Below, one piece after another: positions 16,301 to 21,011 of a DNA stretch of 21,011 bases; positions within the stretch are counted from its first letter, which is position 1, and every line of letters starts with the position of its first letter. The notes below the pieces were generated by a model. That model did no database searches. It was not told where the DNA came from and saw only the letters and a list, made by a program, of their open reading frames with translations. The stretch comes from Candidatus Colicola coprequi (GTDB lineage Bacteria > Bacteroidota > Bacteroidia > Bacteroidales > Paludibacteraceae), in contig JAGHSR010000152.1 of assembly GCA_018065765.1 (NCBI GenBank), positions 1-21,011 of the forward strand, written 5' to 3'. Made by a program: the position numbers and the translations under genes.

Positions 16301-16576
16301 GTCTCTGGCAGAAGCCGTATCCGTCCTGTGCTCATGACCGCCTTTACCACCATCCTCGGTATGGTACCTATGGCTGTTAGCAATGGCGAAGGTGCCGAAA
16401 TGTGGCAACCGCTTGGTATCGTAGTTATAGGAGGTCTAACCGTTTCTACATTCATTACCTTGTACATCGTACCTGTCCTCTACGGAGCTACCACCCGCAA
16501 GAACGAAAGCGATAAACTCGCTAAAGTACGAAAGGACTTCATCTTCATGAACATCAAACTCAAAAACAAGGAATAA
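13397..16576 (+). CDS. HAE-1 type RND multidrug efflux pump (AcrB-like)
   Basis: A 1059-residue inner-membrane proton-driven transporter, the normal size for AcrB/MexB. Hallmarks are the N-terminal membrane helix followed by PIDQFPEMDPPYVTV, the twelve-helix plan with two large periplasmic loops, and proton-relay residues. Asp400-Asp401 lie in GMVVDDAIVVLENI on helix 4 and Lys944 in GIVVKNGIVLVDYI on helix 10. These match AcrB Asp407, Asp408 and Lys940. The D-D-K set marks the hydrophobe/amphiphile class (drugs, bile salts, detergents) rather than the heavy-metal class. The coding sequence is intact. It follows the adaptor gene after 36 bp and precedes a PII-like gene after 19 bp. Confidence 0.96.
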   Translation: MAIYKTAIQKPVTTALIFVAVIIIGLFCFTQLPIDQFPEMDPPYVTVMTTYPGASASEMETNVTRVMENALNSTNHLKHITSKSKDNISMVTLEFEWGSDIDEAVNDMRSYVDMVKDRLPDNCGTPIIFKFSTSSMPICQYSFTANESYAGLDKLLNDEIVPQLSHIDGIGNISLSGSPDRFVYVDIDQQKLDAYGLTLEQVGSVVAANNVNLSSGTIKMDKEQYQMQVRSEYIESREIEDLMITMTRDGQQVFIRDIATVRDTIKDLALDEKTNGRESVRLIVSKQTGANTVKVCHDVKKELDKIKKQIPSDVEIELIYDSSDNIQNSINSLEESVLYALLFVVIVVLFFLGKWRATLIISITIPIALITAFAYLKLVDSSLNIISLCSLTIAIGMVVDDAIVVLENITKHVERGENPREAAIYATNEVWISVIATTLVLVVVFVPLTMLNGQAGIMFHELGWIVTIVCCTSTIVAISLTPMLCSKLLKPRKVHVDENGDLIDDDANSQTFYDKTVVRWLDIIDDAYAKSLGWCLRHKAITFTILFLFFAASLLPIITGKIGFDFMQQQDNGRLSVTVELQRGTRIEETLKTARKLEARFIELVPEIQLINTSAGSNDDASISAMFSSTMNNKISMTVRCNKKWERDRSIFQIAEVLRQEMKQYPEITDYQATVGGGMGGSAQTVDVEIYGYDFATTSRMAEQIKYLSKQLPGARDVTISREEDRPEIKVTVDKEKASRLGLSSATISSYLRSRVYGMTSGYLKEDGSEYDILVRLQEEDRNSIEDILNLTIPTATGTRVKLSEVASIGEYWAPPTIERKARQRIVTVKVYPYEISLGELANAIETQVIPQVDFPAGYSYRMAGTFETQQETFGNMILLGLLIVILVYIVMASQFESFGKPAIIMFSVPFAISGVMIALFVTGRSLDMIGALGLVLLVGIVVKNGIVLVDYINLMRERGMELNEAIQVSGRSRIRPVLMTAFTTILGMVPMAVSNGEGAEMWQPLGIVVIGGLTVSTFITLYIVPVLYGATTRKNESDKLAKVRKDFIFMNIKLKNKE

Positions 16577-16595
16577 CTTATAGAACATCCCAAAT

Positions 16596-16889
16596 ATGAA
16601 AAGTGTATTTATAGTTTACAACCAAGCCAATACCGAACGCGTGGAGTACATGTTAGACATGCTGGAAATTCGCGGATTCACATTCTTTGAGGACGTGCAA
16701 GGACGCGGCACCAACACCGGCGATCCGCGACGCGGAACACACGCTTGGCCGGAAATGAATTCTGCCACCATGTGTGTCGTTGCCGACGACAAAGTCACAC
16801 CCCTGCTCGAAGCCATCCAAAAGCTTGATTTACGAAATCCCGAAGTCGGAGTCAAGGCCTTTGTCTGGAACATCGAACAAATGGTATAG
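16596..16889 (+). CDS. PII-like small protein of the RND operon
   Basis: A 97-residue cytoplasmic protein resembling the PII superfamily of ferredoxin-fold trimeric signal proteins. It starts with the beta-strand KSVFIVYNQAN and continues with a helix (VEYMLDMLEIRG). A loop region FEDVQGRGTNTGDP lies where PII proteins have the T-loop, and a second beta-alpha-beta half ends GVKAFVWNIEQMV. PII-like proteins often sit next to transporters and adjust them in response to a bound nucleotide or ion. Standing last in the operon, 19 bp behind the pump gene, it may sense a ligand and regulate the pump. The superfamily call comes from pattern and memory of similar Bacteroidota proteins. The ligand and function are not known. 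Confidence 0.75.
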   Translation: MKSVFIVYNQANTERVEYMLDMLEIRGFTFFEDVQGRGTNTGDPRRGTHAWPEMNSATMCVVADDKVTPLLEAIQKLDLRNPEVGVKAFVWNIEQMV

Positions 16890-16915
16890 TTGCTAAGTAC
16901 AATTACCATTCCCTA

Positions 16916-16962
16916 AAAAATACAACAAATGTTTGCGCACGTCAGATATTTGTTGTATTTTT
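16916..16962. repeat. Perfect 15-bp inverted repeat spanning a promoter
   Basis: The arms aaaaatacaacaaat (16916-16930) and atttgttgtattttt (16948-16962) are exact reverse complements with a 17-base loop. The right arm contains most of the -7 box of the next gene, and the -33 box lies in the loop. In RNA it would give an A/U-rich hairpin ending in five U, so it may terminate the efflux operon. In DNA it could be an operator. It is more regular than expected by chance. Confidence 0.85.
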
Positions 16963-16963
16963 G
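16932..16963 (+). promoter_or_regulatory. Promoter of the glycerophosphodiesterase-like gene
   Basis: TTTG (16932-16935) and TATTTTTG (16956-16963) are separated by 20 bp and match the -33 and -7 boxes. The start codon is 31 bases downstream of the box. The promoter lies within the inverted repeat described at 16916-16962. Confidence 0.75.
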
Positions 16964-16994
16964 TGCCCTAAACAACTAATTACTCATCGCTTAT

Positions 16995-18455
16995 ATGAAA
17001 CGTTTATTCCTTCTTTTTGCACTTTTCTCTGCTGCAACAGTATTCGCTCACACTCCTGTCTTTGGTCACCGTGGAGGTATATGGGGTGTAGAAAACACCG
17101 AAGGTTGTTACATCGCCGGTGCTCAAGTTTTTGATGGTCTGGAAACGGACACCAAAGTTACCAAAGACAGCATCGTCATTTGCTGCCACGATGCTGACTT
17201 CAACCTGCTTGGCGAACACGACAAAGCCGCATCCAATATCCGTAGCCACACACTCGCTGAGTTGCGTAAGTTCAAACTCAAACAGACTACCCCTGCCGGC
17301 ACTTTCACCGATTCGGTCTGCACCTTCGAACGCTATATACAAATTTGCAAAGAATACAAAGTAATCGCTATGGTGGAAATCAAATGGTGCGACAATTTCT
17401 TCGCCACCAACTCCACCGCAGGCATGCCTCTTGTATTCGACATCTTGGAGAAATACGATATGGTTGACCACTGCATCATCATGTCCGATATCAAATGCTG
17501 CCTTGAGTGGGTCCGCGCACGCGATGAATACAACCACGTGCCTGTGCAAATCCTTGGATTTAATGGTGTAGCAGAAGACTCTTGGAACAACCTCACCGCC
17601 TGGGCTGCTGCTCACTATGGCGACATCGACCCCGAGTGCTACCAGATTACCGATAAGGCGCTCGTCACTAATGCCCACAAGGACGGCATCAAGGTCGCTT
17701 GCTGGAATGTGACCAACACCGCTTCTTATATCAAGTACCGCAACTATGGCGTTGACTATATCACTGCCGACTCCCTGCGTACGCAGTTCCTGCCCGACTA
17801 CACACCTCACGATGACTTCATTGATGTGGAGTACAAAAACCAATTCCTCAACCCTATCTTCGATTCACTCGTGTACAACCCCTATGGCTGGCATGACAAA
17901 GGCGATTTAGCATACGCTTTTCAGCAAGACTACAACGAGAAATACAGCACTACCTATGATTGGGTCAAAATGGACCAAGATAGCGTTGTCTATTACCATA
18001 TCGGCGACCAATGGATCAAGTGGGACGAAGCAGAAGCGAAAAAACTGTCCCATAAGCAGACAGGGTTTTTAGCCGACCAAATCAAAGACGCACAAACACT
18101 GGTAACATGGTTGCGCAGTGCCAATACGCCCAAATGGAACTGGTTATACAGATACATCAACAAGCGCATCAACGCCAGCAACAAGATTAACCTTCGCAAC
18201 TCATTATCGGCTTTTTTTCTGTGTTCACCCAAGCCGAATAATGCAACCGATGTGGTAGATATGACCGAAGATGGCAAGTATGAAAACTTCTGGAAATACT
18301 TCCAGTACCTATTCTGCCCACGTAGCGAAACCGCCATACAGGAGTTCTCCGCTTCTGCCAACGAAGGCAACCGCAAATTCATCCAAAATGGTCAATTAGT
18401 GATTGAATCCAACCATCAATATTTCAACGCATTAGGTCACTCGGTAACAAAATAA
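16995..18455 (+). CDS. Secreted glycerophosphodiester phosphodiesterase-like protein with C-terminal extension
   Basis: A 486-residue exported protein. The signal peptide ends VFA (cleavage after residue 18). Residues about 20-265 form a GDPD TIM barrel with FGHRGG (His25-Arg26), GLETDTK (Glu50, Asp52) and CCHDADF (His65-Asp66). These are the metal and catalytic residues used to split glycerophosphodiesters into glycerol 3-phosphate and an alcohol. AMVEIKW and ACWNVTN are later barrel strands. Residues about 270-486 are an extra domain I do not recognise, rich in Trp, Tyr and Asp. Its end, NRKFIQNGQLVIESNHQYFN, resembles the short C-terminal motif seen on many secreted Bacteroidales proteins. 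It is transcribed alone. Coding-like sequence after the stop suggests that the original gene or a neighbour has been eroded. Confidence 0.85.
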   Translation: MKRLFLLFALFSAATVFAHTPVFGHRGGIWGVENTEGCYIAGAQVFDGLETDTKVTKDSIVICCHDADFNLLGEHDKAASNIRSHTLAELRKFKLKQTTPAGTFTDSVCTFERYIQICKEYKVIAMVEIKWCDNFFATNSTAGMPLVFDILEKYDMVDHCIIMSDIKCCLEWVRARDEYNHVPVQILGFNGVAEDSWNNLTAWAAAHYGDIDPECYQITDKALVTNAHKDGIKVACWNVTNTASYIKYRNYGVDYITADSLRTQFLPDYTPHDDFIDVEYKNQFLNPIFDSLVYNPYGWHDKGDLAYAFQQDYNEKYSTTYDWVKMDQDSVVYYHIGDQWIKWDEAEAKKLSHKQTGFLADQIKDAQTLVTWLRSANTPKWNWLYRYINKRINASNKINLRNSLSAFFLCSPKPNNATDVVDMTEDGKYENFWKYFQYLFCPRSETAIQEFSASANEGNRKFIQNGQLVIESNHQYFNALGHSVTK

Positions 18456-18584
18456 TCTCATGTGCTGAACTGACCGAAGATGCACAAGGGCACTTCACCG
18501 AGTTCACCCTCGTCAACGGTTCCTACGGACAACAACGATGGCATTGACTTAGACTGGGAACATGCTGGGAAACATGGTCAATCC
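18456..18584 (+). pseudogene. Possible decayed coding remnant
   Basis: This 129-bp gap between convergent genes has coding-like stretches in two plus-strand frames. One reads AELTEDAQGHFTEFTLVNGS (18464-18523) and ends at a stop at 18542-18544. The other, in the frame of the preceding gene, reads NNDGIDLDWEHAGKHGQSLI near 18531-18590 and includes DGIDLDWE, which matches the GH18 catalytic signature. No start codon or complete domain exists. It may be the frameshifted tail of a lost gene or of an older form of the preceding gene. Chance cannot be excluded for so short a segment. Confidence 0.35.
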
Positions 18585-20078
18585 CTAATTATCATTCACC
18601 AATTCAAATTCTACTTGTGCTTTTTCTAAGTCCACGCGCACAATCTTAACGCGAACCTTATCGCCTAACATATAGCACCGATCTTCTATGGGAAACTCCG
18701 TTTCGGCAGTCCAGCCGCGACGAACTTTGGGCTTGGATTTAGTGCGAAGGCAGAAGTTCTTTTCGTCCAATTCCAAGTAATGCCCGGGGCAAATCGTCCG
18801 TATGGGCACCAAACCTTCTGAATGAGTGTCCGGCAGTTGAACAAACAGCCCATATTCCGTCACAGACACAATCACCCCTTCGTGCTCTTCGCCCACGTGG
18901 TCTGCCATCCATAGGGCATGATATAGTTTGACCGAATCACGTTCAGCCTGCGTTGCGTACTGTTCCATGTCCGAACAATGCCCGCACGCCTGCTCCAAGT
19001 CTTCCAGATTATCCACCGACACCCCGGGAGCGATCTGCTCGTATCCTCGTTCTCCCAATAAATACTTGCTCACCAACCGATGAACCATCATATCAGGATA
19101 GCGACGAATGGGCGACGTGAAATGCGTGTAGTAGTCAAACGCCAAGCCATAGTGCCCAATATTGCAGGTGGAATAAACAGCCTTCGCCATAGCTCGCACC
19201 AACAGCAAATCGAGGGTTTGAGGGAGCACACGCTCACCCATTTTTTTCTTGAAACGCTCCAATGCGGCTATCTTATAGGGGTCTGGCTTGTCATGCACAC
19301 GATAAACCATTACGTGCTTAGCCATAGCAGTGGCTATTGTGCGGTTTGCCAGAAGCATAAACTCCTCTATCAGATGGTGTGACTCGGTGCTTTTTCCGTA
19401 ATAAATATCCACCGGATGTCCGTTTTCGTCCAAAACAAAATGCGGCTCATCCTGCTCTATCTCCAACGCTCCGTTAGCCATACGCTGACGACGAAGCACC
19501 AGCGCCAAAAAGTTCAACTCCCTTATCGCTGTCCACAACTCCTCATCCATTCCCCCTCTCATTTCACCTTCTGCATTTTGCATTTTGCATTCTGCATTCT
19601 GCATTTTGTATTCTGCATTCTGCATTTTGCATTTTGCATCCTGCATTTTGCATTCCTCAATCATGTTTTGTGCCTGCTCATAAGTCAAACGGTAATCGGA
19701 GCGGATGACCGTTCGGCACACTTTATATTTCACTACGCGGGCATCGTGCGTAAGATTAAAAACTACGGATAGACACAGTTTATCCTCGTTCTCTCGCAGA
19801 GAGCACAGGTCATTGCATAGCCGCTCCGGCAACATTGGTAGCACACGATCTACCAAATAGACACTGGTTCCCCTGTCATACGCGTCATTATCCTCCTTGC
19901 TGCCCGGCTTGACATAATAGGTCACATCGGCTATGTGTACTCCTACCTGATAGGTGTCATCGTCCAAGACGGCAAAACTTAAAGCATCATCGTAGTCTTT
20001 GGCAGAAGCGGGGTCAATCGTAAACGTAAGCACATCGCGCATGTCGCGACGGCGCAATATTTCGTCATTCGTTTTCAT
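18585..20078 (-). CDS. rnr: RNase R/II-family exoribonuclease lacking N-terminal OB domains
   Basis: A 497-residue 3'-5' exoribonuclease that degrades RNA processively. The RNB catalytic domain starts at once: RRRDMRDVLTFTIDPASAKD (residues 9-28) leads to YDDALS with the metal-binding aspartates. The signature HFTSPIRRYPDMMVHRL lies at 319-335. A C-terminal S1 RNA-binding domain occupies about 398-496 (HEGVIVSVTEYGLFVQLPD). Typical Bacteroidales RNase R is about 700 residues with two cold-shock/OB domains before RNB. These are absent, and the promoter lies directly upstream, so there is no room for them. Residues 143-170 are four heptapeptides of the CKMQNAE type encoded by a 7-bp DNA repeat. 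The frame extends to 20138, but that part is promoter sequence. The ATG at 20078 is chosen. Confidence 0.9.
   Translation of the reverse strand: MKTNDEILRRRDMRDVLTFTIDPASAKDYDDALSFAVLDDDTYQVGVHIADVTYYVKPGSKEDNDAYDRGTSVYLVDRVLPMLPERLCNDLCSLRENEDKLCLSVVFNLTHDARVVKYKVCRTVIRSDYRLTYEQAQNMIEECKMQDAKCKMQNAEYKMQNAECKMQNAEGEMRGGMDEELWTAIRELNFLALVLRRQRMANGALEIEQDEPHFVLDENGHPVDIYYGKSTESHHLIEEFMLLANRTIATAMAKHVMVYRVHDKPDPYKIAALERFKKKMGERVLPQTLDLLLVRAMAKAVYSTCNIGHYGLAFDYYTHFTSPIRRYPDMMVHRLVSKYLLGERGYEQIAPGVSVDNLEDLEQACGHCSDMEQYATQAERDSVKLYHALWMADHVGEEHEGVIVSVTEYGLFVQLPDTHSEGLVPIRTICPGHYLELDEKNFCLRTKSKPKVRRGWTAETEFPIEDRCYMLGDKVRVKIVRVDLEKAQVEFELVNDN
19571..19654. repeat. Heptanucleotide tandem repeat inside the RNase R gene
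   Basis: Twelve perfect-phase 7-bp units (ctgcatt/ttgcatt, with one ttgtatt and one ttgcatc) fill 84 bp. On the coding strand the unit is AATGCAR, the same as in the intergenic array at 900-969. Since 84 is divisible by 3 the frame is kept. Three DNA units make one heptapeptide, giving CKMQDAK, CKMQNAE, YKMQNAE and CKMQNAE (residues 143-170). Confidence 0.95.
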
Positions 20079-20087
20079 TATTAGGTG

Positions 20088-20119
20088 CAAAAGTACAAAA
20101 ACATTTGCACACGTGCAAA
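20088..20119 (-). promoter_or_regulatory. Promoter of the RNase R gene
   Basis: On the minus strand, TACTTTTG (20095-20088) and TTTG (20119-20116) are separated by 20 bp. The ATG at 20078 lies 9 bases after the box, so the leader is only a few bases long. It is fully interleaved with the divergent glgP promoter. Confidence 0.8.
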
Positions 20120-20135
20120 AAAAAGTGTACCTTTG
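20104..20135 (+). promoter_or_regulatory. Promoter of glgP
   Basis: TTTG (20104-20107) and TACCTTTG (20128-20135) have a 20-bp spacer. The leader to the ATG is 40 bases. The -33 boxes of this promoter and of the RNase promoter are the two ends of the inverted repeat TTTGCAC-AC-GTGCAAA (20104-20119). Confidence 0.85.
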
Positions 20136-20175
20136 CACGATTTTTGGGGTAAGGAATACCCCTTGTGTTATTTTT

Positions 20176-21011
20176 ATGAAAAAAATTCAAGTTAATTGTG
20201 TTAATCAAGCAGAGTGGAAAGAAGTTACCGTCCACGCTAATCTGCCTGAAAGTTTGAAAAAACTCCAAGAGATTGCCTACAATCTGTGGTGGGTGTGGAA
20301 CAGCGATGCCAAGAATATCTTCCGTCGCATTGATATCGATGCTTGGCATCAGGCGCAGTCTAACCCAATCATGTTGCTCAATATCATCAGTTACGACCGC
20401 ATGGTGGAACTGACCAAAGACCAAGCCTTCATGGACCAGTTGGAGCGCACCTATGCTGATTTTCGCGCATACATGGATACGCCCAAAGATACCCATAAAC
20501 CCAGTATCGCCTATTTCTCTATGGAGTATGGTCTGACCCACGTCCTCAAAATCTATAGTGGCGGACTGGGTATTCTCGCCGGTGACTACCTCAAGGAGGC
20601 GTCCGACTGCAATGTCGATATGACCGCCATCGGATTCTTATACCGCTACGGCTACTTCACACAAACACTCTCACCGGAGGGACAACAAATAGCCAACTAC
20701 GAGGCGCAGAACTTCCAAAACCTGCCTCTCCGTCAAGTCAAGAACGCTGACGGTACACCTATGGTCATCGAGATTCCCTATCCCGAACGCGTTGTGAAAG
20801 CCTATCTGTGGAAAGTGGCTGTAGGCCGTATCGACCTCTACCTGCTTGATACCGACAACGAATTGAACTCGGAGTGGGACAGACAAATCACACACCAGCT
20901 CTATGGCGGTGATTGGGAGAATCGTATCAAACAGGAGATACTACTCGGCATTGGCGGCACCTTGGCACTCAATAAACTCGGCATCAAAAAAGACGTCTAT
21001 CATTGCAACGA
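20176..21011 (+). CDS. glgP: Alpha-glucan (glycogen) phosphorylase, 5' part
   Basis: The first 278 codons of a GT35 alpha-glucan phosphorylase, cut by the window end. The enzyme releases glucose 1-phosphate from glycogen or maltodextrin using phosphate and pyridoxal phosphate. Translation from the ATG at 20176 gives MKKIQVNCVN, then the characteristic LQEIAYNLWWVWNSDA (about residues 34-49), IAYFSMEYGL, IYSGGLGILAGDYLKEASD and YGGDWENRIKQEILLGIGG. These match the long-form family common in Bacteroidota (about 850 residues). The catalytic domain with the PLP lysine lies beyond the window. There is no Shine-Dalgarno sequence. It diverges from the RNase gene and shares its promoter region. Confidence 0.94.
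   Translation, partial: MKKIQVNCVNQAEWKEVTVHANLPESLKKLQEIAYNLWWVWNSDAKNIFRRIDIDAWHQAQSNPIMLLNIISYDRMVELTKDQAFMDQLERTYADFRAYMDTPKDTHKPSIAYFSMEYGLTHVLKIYSGGLGILAGDYLKEASDCNVDMTAIGFLYRYGYFTQTLSPEGQQIANYEAQNFQNLPLRQVKNADGTPMVIEIPYPERVVKAYLWKVAVGRIDLYLLDTDNELNSEWDRQITHQLYGGDWENRIKQEILLGIGGTLALNKLGIKKDVYHCN

Noticed and set aside
17004..17843. Long minus-strand open frame of 279 codons
   Set aside because: It lies fully antisense to the GDPD barrel, whose catalytic residues are clear, and has no recognisable motif or promoter.
19416..19772. Plus-strand open frame rich in Phe-Cys-Ile-Leu-His
   Set aside because: It is the antisense reading of the heptanucleotide block in rnr. The minus strand has the RNB domain on both sides.

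Overview
The window looks like chromosomal DNA from a member of the order Bacteroidales (Bacteroidota). Eight promoters fit the Bacteroidota pattern of a -7 box TAnnTTTG with a TTTG-like -33 box 19-20 bp upstream. All but one start codon lack a Shine-Dalgarno sequence. The gene content also fits: a GSCFA-domain protein, a TonB C-terminal protein, a lipoprotein GH18 chitinase, a long-form alpha-glucan phosphorylase and an RND pump followed by a PII-like protein. I see no rRNA, tRNA, CRISPR array, insertion sequence or phage gene. I cannot name the species.

Layout. 1-211 is a repeat-rich, gene-free end. 212-4367 (minus strand) is a compact run read from rsmE (16S rRNA U1498 methylation) through a PAP2 phosphatase and an FtsX/LolE-type permease to a GSCFA protein, then an RluA-family pseudouridine synthase across a heptanucleotide repeat. 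A divergent promoter region (4376-4454) also drives a plus-strand TonB C-terminal protein (4459-5235). On the minus strand, a GH18 lipoprotein is followed 22 bp later by cinA (7838 to 5279). Divergent to these is a glycerate module: a glycerate 2-kinase overlapping a GntP-type permease by ATGA (7972-10220).

10388-16889 is a complete multidrug-efflux operon: TetR regulator, TolC-like outer-membrane factor, lipoprotein membrane-fusion protein, HAE-1 RND pump and a small PII-like protein. Next come a secreted glycerophosphodiesterase-like protein with a long C-terminal extension (16995-18455), a short coding-like remnant, and a minus-strand RNase R/II-type exonuclease (20078-18585). Divergent to the nuclease is glgP, which runs off the end of the window.

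The most unusual theme is a family of 7-bp tandem repeats (AATGCAR and CAGTYAT-like units). It appears as an intergenic array (887-984), as an in-frame block inside the RNase gene where 12 DNA units encode four heptapeptides (19571-19654), and as a short degenerate block inside cinA (5978-6012). The RNase also lacks the usual N-terminal OB-fold domains and begins directly at the RNB domain beside its own promoter. Other points of interest are the mirror-symmetric, overlapping rnr/glgP promoters, a perfect 15-bp inverted repeat around the glycerophosphodiesterase promoter, several near-leaderless genes, and one strong Shine-Dalgarno sequence in front of tetR.
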